Below are positions 39,101 through 51,500 of a stretch of DNA of 64,000 nucleotides, piece after piece. The number at the start of each line of letters is the position of its first letter. Position 1 is the first letter of the stretch. A program made the translations under genes and the position numbers. Origin of the DNA: Branchiostoma floridae (Eukaryota; Chordata; Leptocardii; Amphioxiformes; Branchiostomatidae); the NCBI RefSeq assembly GCF_000003815.2, contig NC_049983.1:12783526-12847525 (forward strand), in the 5' to 3' direction. The notes beneath the pieces are model-generated. The model ran no database searches, was not told where the DNA came from, and saw nothing but the letters and a program-made list of their open reading frames with translations.

Positions 39101-40038
39101 AGTCAATTTCTCAGTGACAGACTGGCTATTTTCAACCTCACAAACTATGAATGGGTGGAACTGAGTTTTCCCAACCAATTCATAACAGTGTTTGTCATGC
39201 CTGTAACATGAGAACATTGTTTCTATGGCAAGATTAGTGCTAGGTACCATGAAATCATTCTGAGAGTGTCCTAAAGTAAGAACACCTTATCTCAACAAAG
39301 AATAGTATGACAAAAGTGGTTTATCTGGGGTCGACACAAAAGATAGCGATCACTTCTGATCATAAAATGACCTGTCATATCAGGTTATATGTACTGAACT
39401 AGTGTTTTCCTGCGCATTTTGTTACCAAAATAGGTTTACGACTGGCCATAGGCATAGAGTTAATGTTGTAAAGGAATGTTGTCAGTCACATCGTTAAGTC
39501 AGCCAAGAAGAGTCAAATTGTATTGTTTTCTGAAGACATTAGTAGCCCAGGTATGTTCTATATATTGAGCAGACATAACGTGTTACCGAAATCTTTAGAC
39601 ATGCAAAATGAAGATCATTGAAGGGAAAGCTAGATAAGTTATACCTTATAGAATACATGACTGTTTACTACTCTTGTTGAAATTGTTGTTTGGTACAAAT
39701 GACTGTACTATAAAGTTTTATTTCACAAATACTCCCATGGTAACAAAGGGGCAACAATAACAAACGGCTGAGATAGGAACGCCAATATTAGGGAGAAAGG
39801 ACGAAAGTTTGAGTTGCAAATTTAAAAGCCTGTGCTTGTTTTGAGATAAGTGTCGGAAGGAATTGGAGGAAGAAAGATATATTTTCTCCGGTGAAAGGAT
39901 CGTTTATATTCTTACCTGTAGTCCATAGGGAATGGTGACATTGTCGGCGTTTCTTTGGGAGTTCCAGCTCTTCAGTTTCTTCTCAATGTCCACTTGGACG
40001 TCTTTCCAAAGCCGGAGTTTGCGTGTGGTCAAGGCCAT
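27106..40038 (-). CDS. WD40 protein of the WDR87/WDR97 family, 14 exons
   Basis: Exons in transcript order: 40038-39916, 35491-35334, 34995-34872, 34443-34270, 34123-33926, 33523-33341, 33139-33050, 32903-32790, 32538-32397, 32192-32119, 31882-31726, 31194-30901, 30756-28201, 28073-27106. All joins are in phase, giving 1,785 codons, with an in-frame TAA upstream of the ATG. Residues about 40-690 form WD40 beta-propellers; clear blades include HYGHITGLALHP with SGSRDGSIRVWRLD, VSCGTDKCVHIW, and ALCCSRTLGLFATTGKDACV. The segment CFANDRGDLLIG is typical of the WDR87/WDR97 family as I know it. Acidic, low-complexity sequence follows. A HEAT/armadillo-like helical block lies at about 1030-1150, with a motif on the pattern IVRRNSVRALGELGLD. 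The last 650 residues are polar and basic/acidic, probably disordered. In vertebrates the family is testis/cilium-linked; the exact role is unknown. I cannot decide between WDR87 and WDR97 orthology. Confidence 0.9.
31199..31298. other. Assembly gap (100 N)
   Basis: It lies just inside the eleventh intron of the WD40 gene. Phase arithmetic shows that the twelfth exon is complete: its 3' splice site (ACAG) is the last known sequence before the gap. No coding bases appear to be missing. Confidence 1.
31352..31567. mobile_element. Fold-back element / MITE in WD40-gene intron
   Basis: About 80 bases at the left (ATATCCTTACACTAAGCTTC, then TAGCTGCAACC, then TTTCAGCACCATGGACT) recur as the reverse complement at the right end. 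Together they make a 216-bp element that can fold into one long hairpin. The word TCAGCACCA(T/C)GG is itself doubled within each arm. No coding sequence. It sits beside the 100-N gap in intron 11. Confidence 0.75.
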
Positions 40039-42533
40039 TGAAGACTCCACTGGACTCTCCGTCCTTTGACGCTTTTAATTAATAGTATGGGACCCAGGGT
40101 CAGATGTAAATTATTTCTCGATCATCACATCGTGGGAGTTCTAGAATAGACAGGCTCCGTTGTTGCATCATAATTACAAACCCATGAACGCTCCATGATA
40201 TTCTTTCTTAGAAGTCCGCTCTCAAGTTCAGAGTCTCCAACACTCGGCCGTCTGCATTGTAAGAGGAAAACTCTTTCGTCAGACTAAGGACAGACGCAGT
40301 AAAAACGAGTAGACGGACTTGCAAATGTTCTGCTGTGTAGGAAGTAATGAATCCGTTCAATAGGCGGCAACCCTTATCCCGTAGCGACCGCGTCCCTAAC
40401 TTCGCCACCGTGGTCCATCAGTCATCTATAAAAGGAAGGCTCAGGAAGCCTTGATCGAAGCTATTGTAACACTTCTGTAACGGTTGCTATGTCCCAAAGT
40501 CTAGTTGAAACATATCCTTTCTTCCCATGTCAATGCTGTGATCTTCATATTCTGCCCGAAAGCCGCGGTACAGGACACGGTTGTCACCGTCGACACGTGC
40601 CAGGCGGGAGTGTTGGGAACGAGCTGTGGTCACCTGGGAAAGTTTGGCCTGACGTCACAGGCATTGGACGATTCTAACTTCGAGGGCTGTTAAAATCTGA
40701 TAAGTATTTAAGTAAAAGAGAATTTAGCATGTTCTGGAGTATTTAGTACCTACATGAGTAAACGTTGAATTTGTTTTGGCATTTTATTGCTTAATACTAC
40801 TTTCTTAGTACATTGTATTATGTATTGAAAAAATGCACCCCTGCCTAAGTGTGTGTACTAGCCAGATTAATCACGTGATTATCTTGAGCTATTCCATACT
40901 GCAGAGGGGGATCATTGACAGGTATGTATCTATAGTTATGCCCATAAGTAATCTATCAGCTTTTAGTTGATACTTGGTATGAAAATTATATGTACTTTAT
41001 TCATTAAACGTCTTAGTTGAGATTATCTGGGACATATTGAAGCTAAACTACAAGTCAATATTGGGGAATTTAAAATTGACTCCCACATTACAATGGGAAT
41101 AGCCTAATTGCAAGGCTCATTGGACATTGCTCGAAGTGGTACTACGTTGCCTGGAGTTTGTGTATGAAGCGTGAAATAAGACGTCTCTAAATAGGGTCGT
41201 GGCGGCTGCCTTGGTGCTCGACAGATCTTCCGGACAATAGTGGGCTCACAAGACGTCTGGAAGAAAGGGCTGGTCTTTCGTGCCACAGCTAGTTCGGTAC
41301 TGGTCGTGTGTAACCCAGGTAACGTTTACAGTAGTCCGTTTCAACAACAAAACTTTCATGATCTTCGTGGACAAACACAGCGTTTGACATTCAAATGTGT
41401 GTGTCAAAACATTAGACACGAAGTTAACTGTTTTATTGCCTACAAGTGGACGATCATGGGCCGTACACTAGAGCTAGATTGATGCTTGTTTGTAGCGTTG
41501 GGGTGATATCAAATTCTTAAGAAAACAAAACGTGCTGGTTAAATAGAACAGGGAGGGGCAGTTGGGTAATGATTTGTTACTTTCCCTTCATGTTGCAATC
41601 ATGCGTCTGTACTATATGTATACATAAGTCGATACAGGTGTTAGGTGTTGAATCACTTTCCTTCCTCTACATTATTTTGTTGTGTTCTAATGATCTCTAA
41701 TGTTTTGAGTCAAACCTCATAGTAGTACCGGTGTAACATCATCAGCGACAATATGCAAATGTTATGAAAGGAAAGAAAATGTCACAATGGAAAGTAATGT
41801 TAACTGATTTGTGTGCTTTGTTTCCATCTTAATCTGATTATTAAAGACCGGCCACACAAAAATATAATTAAACCTATACTGAGTGGATTAATGCACTATG
41901 CTTCATGAACCATGACACATACAGGGTAAAATTACAAACATTAATGCCACACTTTTCCCACTAACAAGACAGGTATGGGAGTGTGAAAATAAGGGCAGAA
42001 TGATAGTTTGTTCTTTCATCGTTGGGCATATGTTAAGGTAAAAGGAACAAAAGAGCACATATATCATGCCATTCTACACATGACATTTATTTTTATTAAT
42101 ATGTATGCCCTTTGCCTTTTCAGCATACCTACCCTTGGCAGAATGTCACTTGAGGTTAAATTTTACCCACACTAATTGTAATGCCCAGCATAGTAATGAC
42201 CCTACAGAATAAGGGCTTAACTGTTAAAGCTGCTAGTTCTTTGTACATTGACAATAGGGCCAGGGATTATAGCTAGCTTTGTAGTCATAGAGACGAGGAC
42301 AAGTTTTATTATTCTCTAGACCTCTTGTGTGGCAGTAAGAGCTCCATTTCCGTGCACTGAAATGGGGCGATGGCATGGAAAGAAATGTTTATGTGTTTTT
42401 ACAAACTGTTTATGTATTACTGCAGCAGCAGGCACTTTGGAAGCGAGGTCATCAGAGTTCGTTGGACACCTGGGTATGTGTAAACACTAGTTGAGACCGA
42501 CAAGCCTGCAGTAACAGCGTAACTAACAACAGC
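40039..42533. other. Divergent intergenic region between the WD40 and TTC41-like genes
   Basis: The two coding regions start 2.5 kb apart on opposite strands. The 40.2-40.7 kb part is CpG-richer and carries the promoter-like motifs listed below. Just before the TTC41-like ATG there is a plausible 3' splice site (ACTGCAG at about 42420-42426), so that gene may have a non-coding first exon upstream. No coding exon is recognisable. Short frames at 40489-40693 and 41240-41482 are not supported. Confidence 0.5.
40427..40657 (+). promoter_or_regulatory. TATA-like box and CRE in the divergent promoter region
   Basis: TATAAAAG occurs at 40427-40434 on the plus strand. The palindromic CRE TGACGTCA is at 40650-40657. 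Between them, GGTTGCTATG (about 40481) contains an RFX half-site (AGCAAC on the other strand), though a full X-box is not present. These are motif matches only. The TATA orientation fits the TTC41-like gene. Confidence 0.3.
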
Positions 42534-45500
42534 ATGCCGCCTCCGCTAGTACGCAGCATCAGCAACGTCAAGCGCCAGTTCTCATACCGGCAGCCAATCA
42601 AGCCCTTCGTCAGCTCGACTTTCGTGGATTTTCAAGAGGAACGAGACTACCTGGTGAAGCGTGTGTTTCCCACACTTGACACAATCTGCAGAGAGCGGGG
42701 CACCAACTTCACTCCTATCGACCTCAGGTGGGGGATAAACAACAACCAGGCAAACTCAGGACAGGTCATCAAACTGTGTCTAGATTACATAAACAGGTGC
42801 ACACCATTCTTCATATGTTTACTGGGAGACCGGTATGGCTCGCATCGCCCCGAGACCGCAGACCCACTACCCAAGACGCTGGAAGGTCTACCAGGGGACG
42901 CATCTTGGATGGACAAGAACTTTGTGGTTGCAGCACAGGGTGGTCACGGATGGGTGTTACAAGAGGCACACCAAACGTGCAGCATTACAGAGCTGGAAAT
43001 CATACAAGCGTCATCCCTTAACGATAACGAACACTGCTACTTCTACTTCAGGGACTCTACAAAACTAGATGAAAGACTGGCAGATTTACCCAAAGACAAG
43101 CAAGAAGAGAAACTACAGGAATATGCCCCCGAGAGTGAATATGCAGAGATTCGAGTGCGAGATCTGAAGGAGAGATTGATTAACAAGGGCCTTCCTGTGA
43201 GGTACTTCAGTACAGTAGAGGAGCTGGGAAGGATGCTGCTGGAGGACTGGACAAGGGTCATTGACAGCCTCTATCCACCTGTTGATGACTTCTTAGATGT
43301 TGGTGAGTACCACAAGTGTTTGGCAGATTAATCTTGTTTCTATTACCTTGTTTTGATGAAGTGCATCAAACCTGTGATGTATCCAGCATGTCTTCTCTCT
43401 AATGTTTGCCTTAAACATTTTGGAAGTTTTGTAACAAATATAGTAAGTCAGGCAACTTTGACTTAAGGAAACAGCAATATTGGAGACAAATCTTGACTAC
43501 AGAATTATTATATAGATGTCACAAGAAAAAATTCACCACCCCAGGGGTTAGGCTTGTCACAGTATGTTGTATCTTATTCCTTTCAATCCCAAAAATATGT
43601 TTGTTAGGTAGCCAATGGTGTTACCTGTCTTTGGCATTTTAAGCCATTCAAATAACATTGTTGTGACAACAATGTTAATTGTATGGCTTCAATGGCAAAT
43701 AGAGTACACAGGTGGTGCTTTGTGCATCACACCATTCACTTGTATCCTTGTCTGCACTTTCTCTCTCAGCTCAGGTAATGGTTCATTGGCTCTTTCTAAG
43801 GCTGGTAAAGACATGCAGTCATGCAAGGCACTGCCCAAATAACACATTTTGGTCTGTCCTTGCACAATGAGTGATTTGAAAACTGTATTTATATGTTAAT
43901 GGTGCTGTGCTGAAACAAAATAAGGGATTGTGTTGTAGATTTTAAAACTGTTTCTTTCCAGTTTCAAGAGACAGATTCATACATTGTAGATTTTAAGAAG
44001 GAAGGGAAAGTAAGTAACGCATGAGAAAGGTATTTATTTCAAGGCCCAATTTCTTGAAAATGACCAAAATTACCTTAGTATTCAATGTGATTGAAATTGA
44101 ATTATGTGTGTTTTATCAAATACAGTCGTCCTCAGGGGACCAATAAAATCAAGTCAAATGTGTTCAGGTGGTGACACTATAGATTCTTAAATGTTTATAT
44201 TAGATTCTACTTGTAACAGGCCAGAAACTTGTATAGGTTTACATGTTACAGTACAGTTGTTGAAGAGTATTCTGCACTTCTTGTCCTAAGTAAAAGTAAA
44301 AGACTTTTTGAACATTTTGCATTGTAGGTCATAAAATGGCGTTAAATAACATACTGGCAAAGAGGAGGAAACCTGGCAGGGACAGAATCCAATCAGGACA
44401 GATGTCATGAATAGATTTGGGTGTGGATTTGTGAAGTTTTTGCTTTGTGTTTGCAGGTGGGGAATCCTTCAGACAGTGGGCAGCTCATGAGTCCTTTGCC
44501 GAGACCCGTCGGCGCATCTTTGTGTCGACACCAGAGGTAGAGCGCCTCAATAACCAGCTGGATGAGCATGCTCTCTCAGGAGCCAGTCAACCATCAGCAG
44601 ATGACTTCTTAACTCGTACCAGGTGTCCTGACAACTCCTTCAGGTCCAGGTGAGCTTTTGAGTCTTCAACAGGTAGTTTTGTATTGCAAATAAGAAGCTA
44701 TAAGCTTGAATGTGAAGCTTTCCCATGAGCTTTTCCCCTTTTCTCTTACTACTGTACATTGTACATGTGTACTGTATTCCTGGCTTCCTAACTATGGATA
44801 TTCATCCTTGCTGATTTTAAGCAAAATATGGTCTATTTGGCTGCCTTTTCATTTCTACTGACTTGTTATTCCTAAAAAAAAAACTTACTACAGAAATCAG
44901 TCTGACAGTTCTAAGCTATGTCTTCTTAAATGACATAAACCTTTTTTGTTGCCTCTCTCTTTCTGTCCTTCTGCCCTGTGTCTGAACATGGCATGTCAGT
45001 GAAATATCCAGTGGAAACATATTGAGGTACTTGTACTATCTATGAATGCATCTGTTGTCACTGTTCCTGTCCCGAGGCAAACATCTGCTTTTGTTCGTAT
45101 AATTACATATACACAATGTACATGTAGTAGTCACGAAGTCTTGTCTTTCTTCCACAGTTGTAGAACTCTTCTGCTTTCACTTCTGAATCAGTTGGGAAAT
45201 TGCTATGGTGTGTGCTAATTAGAGGTAGCACCTGGCATAGTTTTCTTTGTCGAGTCATTCCATATCATATGCACTTGTATGGGGTGAGCTATGAAAGTCT
45301 TTTTCAGCTTTCTCCTCCTGGACTATTTTTCCAAAGCTATTTGTTATATTTTGTAGGTAGCCTTTAGATATACAATATGATATTGCTCTGATAAAAACAA
45401 ACCATTTGCAAGTTTATATTCATCACTTATTTTGTACCATACAAACTTGATTATAGTATGAAATAAATTCTCTGCAACATATGCTAGCTCTGGCTGCTTC

Positions 45501-48500
45501 CAGCAGTTATTGACCTTTGACCTGTTCTTCAGGCTGCCCTCGGAGCCAGGTTACAAGTCCATCATGATGCTGGTTGGTGAGCGCGGCTGTGGGAAGACTG
45601 CCATGGTCGCCAACTGGGTGAAGAATTTTGCCTCCAGCACTGCTGACATAGTTGTGGTGTCTCACTATGTGGGAGCAAGTGCAGAAAGTACTGATGTCGG
45701 CAGTTTTCTGCGCCGCTGTACTCAGGAGCTTAGGAATGAATTTGCAGGTATACTTGTATATAATTATACTGTACATTCACTTAAAAAGCTTAATCTTTTA
45801 AACCTCTACAGTGTACCATACATTTGTACAATTGAGAGTGTTTGCATTTATAACATTTTAAACTAAAGGAGAGCAAATTCCTTTTTCAACCTCCTTGAGA
45901 AGAGAAACATGATCTTTTATCTCTTCTGGTAATCTTCAGTGCCTTGTTTTAACAACAATGTGCAAGCATAGATGAATACCTCCTGTATGCTACAAAGTTT
46001 ACTCCTTGAAGCTGCATGAAATAGTTCATGGAATTTCAGAAGTCTGACAATTGTTCGTATCAAATGCAGGAGCCCACAGTGATATGGCGTCAACCACGCA
46101 GGATCTGTCAGATTTCCACCGTACGTGTGAGGCCTTCCTGGCAGCGCTGACGCTCGGACCGTCTGTACTGGTGCTTGATGGGATAGATGAGTTGAACAGC
46201 GCATACGGCATGACCACACAGCAGGTAGGGAGCCCAAGAGAGTAAATCAATGAAGGAATCAACAAATGTTTATTGACAATGGCAAATGGAGAATTAAATG
46301 GTCATAAAAGATATGTTGACAGCTCAATAATAGATGATCATTCTTGATTGAATACGCAATTGACTTGGTTAATTATGTAAGCAGAAAATGGGTGAAAGGT
46401 TGTAATTTTCTTGTTTATCTTGGGGTGAAATCATGCTGAAATCATAAAAACAACTGCTGACCTGCTTTGTTTTGTTTTGTTTTTGTTTACTGAAGGTGAA
46501 GGAGTTTACATGGCTGCCCTACCCCCTCCCACCTCAGTGTCGCATCATCGTCACCACCACACGGTCAGACCTGACGTACAAGGCACTGGTCAACAGGCCG
46601 GATGTTACTGATCTAACTGTCCCTCTACTGGCAGGTACTGACAAGACAAAACTGTCATCTTCAATATGATTTTATGACATTATGTATAGCTTTTATCTTC
46701 AAGAGAGGCTCTTTTCGACCTATAGTTAAGATAAACTCACTGTATAAGTAGAAGAAAAAGGAAGTTTAACATGATAGCTAAGCAGCAATACACTTAGCTA
46801 ACTGTCATCATAGGCTCAGTTTCATAAGCTATGATTTTTGGGCTCACTTTTGTCTTAGTTGTTATCCTGAAGATGAGCCCACTTCTTAAGCTGTAATCTG
46901 CCGGATAAGCTGTTTTTCTCATTGGAAATCCTCAACATAAACTTTTATAAGTATATAGTTTTATAAGCTATATGTCATCTTTAAGAAGAGCTGCCCTGCT
47001 TAACTGTAATCTTTAAGATGAGCTCAGTTTTGCATCCTGTGATTTCTAAGATGAGCTTAAAATCCTAACCTAAGATATTCAAGATGAGCTACTTTCTAAT
47101 ATAGGCTAATATTGCATCAATGACCTTCCCAAAAATATTTTTACATTATAAGCTTCAAACTAAAGCCTTGTAGGTAAGCAGGACTTAGTGTCAGCAAAGT
47201 TATTGATGCACATAACTTTCTTCATTCCTGTTTTTGAAAGATTTGCTGACATTGTAATTATCATGACATTGACATTTAAGACTGGATATTTTCAGATTCA
47301 CCTTCCAAGAGCTCAGTAATAGAGGAACACCTGGCTGAACACTGTAAGTGTCTGGAGTCCACCCAGCTGCAGCGCATCGTGGAGTGTAAGCTGAGCAACC
47401 GTCCGCTCTTTCTCTTCGTGCTGGCCAACGAGCTGTGTGTGATTGGTCAGCAGCAGAGGCTGGACGCCCAGCTGGAGGTGTATCTCGAGGCGACGAGTAT
47501 CCGTGACCTCTGGGTCAGCATCATTCAGCGCTGGGCAAAGGATTATGGGTGGTTGAACAGGAAAGAACAGACAATAGAGAAAGGTCAGACAATGTTCTTT
47601 GGTGTATCTTATTGAGTAGTGTTTTTTCTCAGCGTATACCCCAGTCCTCAGCTTAGTAGGTGGGCTTTCAGTTATTAAATAATAGGATGCTGTGGTATGA
47701 GGTGCATGTCACCGAGTTGAACGACTGCTACTTGATGGGGCTGAATTGCATTAGTCTGGGGGCTGCCATTTGGCACCAGATGACCTCAATATGACAGTTT
47801 CCCAGTTGTAGTCATTGGGCTGTAAGGTTATGAATCACTTCAAATTTTCTAGGTTACCCATTCAAAACTACCTTAATAAACAATCATATGGAACCCTACA
47901 CAGAAAGTTCCTTAATGTATGATTTTTTTCTCCACCATTGCAGGAAGTAGAGGCTGGGTGGCCGATGCTCTCCGGCTCATCGCGGTCTCCCGTAACGGCC
48001 TGCAGGAGTCTGAGATCCTCGGAGCACTGGAACTGATGGGGTACAGGGACGACTACAAGGTGGCGTCGTTCGACTGGGCGCTGTTCCGATCCTGCGCACA
48101 GGACGCCCTATTTGAGAGGCCGGGAGGACTACTCAACTTCTTCCACCAGGACATTCGAGAGGCTGTGGAGTGTTCTCTGTTGGGTAAGTCTGTTTATTTA
48201 GTGTTAATGACATTATGCATTTTAAGAGTGCATGTGTTTGGATTCATTGAGATTGTGTTTTGATGACATATTTTTAATCTACTGTTGCCCTTGGAACTGC
48301 TTGTATATCTGTGTTGACATGTCGCTTTGATTCTAATCCCTGTTACATTCTTAAAGGGTATCACAATAAAGTAAGCTAAAGTAAATGAATTTAGTTTAAT
48401 TGAATAATGTCCTATAGAAAAGCAGGATGTTTTTTGAAAGACACAGTAATGCAGGATAGCAGCAAAGGTCAATTCTAAGAGCAAGGCTATATAACCTCCT

Positions 48501-51500
48501 TGCTAATAGTAACTTCTGAAAACATACATGTGTATCTATTACAACTGTATATTCAAAATGCTGCAACAAACATTTTATTTTTTTTTCATTTTACAGGAAC
48601 TGTTACCAGCACTGCCTCCAAATCTTCCTTCTCTTTCCCTTCCATGCACGAACATGTACGTAATAAGTACCATGCCGTGTTGGCGGAGTTCTTCAGCCGA
48701 CAGCCTCACTCCGACCGCCGCGTGGACGAGCTGCCGTGGCATCTAGAAATGAGCGGGGAGGTGGGGCGTCTTTGCAAGGTTCTGTCTGAACCAGGGTACG
48801 CAGAGGGCAATGCATGTCACCACTGCATGTGTCTAACCTTTTATGCCATTTTGTTAACATGCTCTAGTAATGATGACTTGTTTTAAAACTTTCAATATGT
48901 CTAATGATATAAGGAGTTTTCCTAATCAACATTGCAAGATACGTCAGGCTTTTTGTCAGTTTTCTCACAGATTTTTCATATTCTAGATAGATATAATGTT
49001 TTCCTCTTCCTGCATCTATCGTTTTGCTTGGTGTCTTACTTTTTACTACTCTCATCTGTTATCCTATATTTAAGGGCAGATTCAATAAATTGCCATTTTT
49101 CATGAAAGATTTGTACCCTTCTAAGAGTGACAACTTAAAGTCTAGTGTTTTATTTGGTTGGTTGAAGTTGTTTATGATATTGTAAGAGGCAAATAGAAAC
49201 AGTCTCCTGGCTCCTGAGATTCAAACCTGCGCCAAACCCAGGCCGCCAGATCACAAACCCAACAAGCTAAACTGTTTTGCCAAAAGGGACAATCACGTTT
49301 GGTATGGACATTTCGCGGCATTTGAACCCCACTGTTACAAAATAACAGTAACTATGATTGCTGTAAGAGATATACTTTGAATGCCCATCATTTTGTACAA
49401 TAACCATGTACAGGATGTTCCTGGCTATGTGGGGAGACAGCAAACAGAGTAGCACCCTGCGACTGGACCTGGTACGGTACTGGAAGTTCCTGACCCAGGC
49501 CGGGTACGATCCGGGAGAGGTGTACGGGCGCATGGTCAGGAAAATCACAGGAGACAATGAGTCTACAGCAGATGCTGATGTAAGGGTGCATTTGATATAG
49601 ATGTATCGAGAAATTAGAGTCTATTTCGTCTAAAGAAATACCCTTCACAACAATATACCAGTACATGTACCCTTTGCACTCTACATTTGAAGCTTTACAC
49701 ATACATGTATACCAGGACTGTCTCCGTCTTTGTTCTTTTGCTTATACGATTCTTGTTTTAGGAGCACATTTTTGTTGATAAATGTTATTTTACGCCTACA
49801 AAAAAGCAAAGATGAATTGTTGTCATTCTTAAACAAATTTCCATCCAAGGACAGAGGGATGGTCCTGGAAACAGCACAAACATACAGTCACCCTTTATTT
49901 ATACTGTGATCATGACAGGGAAACTGCACAGAAGTATTGTTTGGATTCAGAAAGGCTCTCATCTTAATCCCTTTTTTCAGCCTGTGTACACTAGGCAACA
50001 AAAAGTAAAAATGACAGTTGGGTGGTATAAACAAAATAATGCATCTCCTGCTTATAGTGAAGGAGTAATGAAGTACCTATTAAAAGCGTATGGAAGCTTG
50101 AAGGAATGAATACTGAGTATGCCTGTTTTTGTTGTTGTAGAGCTTAATTGCTAACTTAGTTTATGGATTATGTGGAGGTTTGAAATACTTGAATGTGTAC
50201 TTAATGTACTGTAATAACTGTCCACACTTCCAGGGCCGCCTGTCCCGTACCGTGAGTGTGGTGATATCGGAGCCTCCTGTGTGGCAGGACCCAAGTGACA
50301 GCGATATAGGTAGGTGATACTGTACACCATAGTTTACTTTCAAATAATGATCTATTGGCAGCAGTGCTATTGGAAATTTGAATATTTACAAGGGGTCAGT
50401 TTCAGGGAACATTTCAGGAGGTTACTAGGAGAAGGAAACAGTTGCTGTTTTTATTGTACTATAAACAGAAGTAAGACAACCTATAATCTGACTTAATCTC
50501 ATATTGCAAGAGACACTGTCATCTAGATTACAATGTTGAATTTGCAAGTGACTTCCGCTGATCAGAAAATTGTGTTTGATCTGTACTGTTCTCCTATCTG
50601 TACTGTTTCTCCTCACCACATTGTTTTCAAGCATATCGGTTTCTTAGCTTTACATCAAAACCTGAATATATTTGTTTTTCTTGAGAAAAAGTAGAAATAT
50701 GTGATAGTTCCAAGTATGTCAGGAATATCATAACCAATAGTCAGATTTTCTCTTATCATAGGAGCGTTTCATATATAGTCAGCCATAAAATTTACTAGTA
50801 GTTCCACAACTATCAGGCTTGATTTCATTTATTTGGTGGTATAGACTAATCAAGAGAAATACAGCCAGGGCTACCCAACTATACAGAGGCTAGCCTTACA
50901 AGTATTAGGGTCATCAACTGCTAATGCATATCTTTACAGACCCCAGATCTCTGAGTCCTACTGGCAAGCTCCACTCCTGTCTCACCACCATTAAGGAGGG
51001 TTCAGACCAGGCCTCAGTCAGCAATGCCAGTGAGAGCAGTATGGGTGCAGTTATGAGCATCGCCACAAGCTTTGGCAGCCTGGCTGGAGGTAGAAGTGAC
51101 GATGACGGCTTTGACCCAACTCCTGAAGAGCGTGCCATGGACATCGAGTCGACGTTCTTGACGGAAAGTCGTGTGGCTCACCTGGATATGGAGGAGGAAC
51201 GCGAGGATATCAAGGAAATGTCTCAGTACGAAGTCGCCACGTTGGCGTGCCATGCAGGACAGTTCCTGAACGAGATCGGAAAGTTCCAGAATGCAGAGGA
51301 GATGCTGCACAAGGTAATACTTTGTTGTAAGGCCTCTGGCCTCTAAATAAGCTTGTGTGAAATTTTATCTTGTATATAAATGTTAGAAATGCGTAAATAT
51401 CCATTGCCTATGTATGCTGTTCGTCTTACATGTACTAGTATATGTTGACCCTCAAACATCAGCACATTCAGCAGTGCTGCCTCAAGGGTCAGGGTAATGT

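Noticed and set aside
38927-39250. 107-codon minus-strand frame in the first intron of the WD40 gene as an exon
   Set aside because: Exons 1 and 2 join in phase 0 without it, there is no WD40-like sequence, and no convincing flanking splice sites were found.
40489-40693. Small protein genes between the WD40 and TTC41-like genes
   Set aside because: Two overlapping short frames in a CpG-rich promoter-like stretch; neither resembles a known protein and more likely both reflect GC content or a non-coding first exon.
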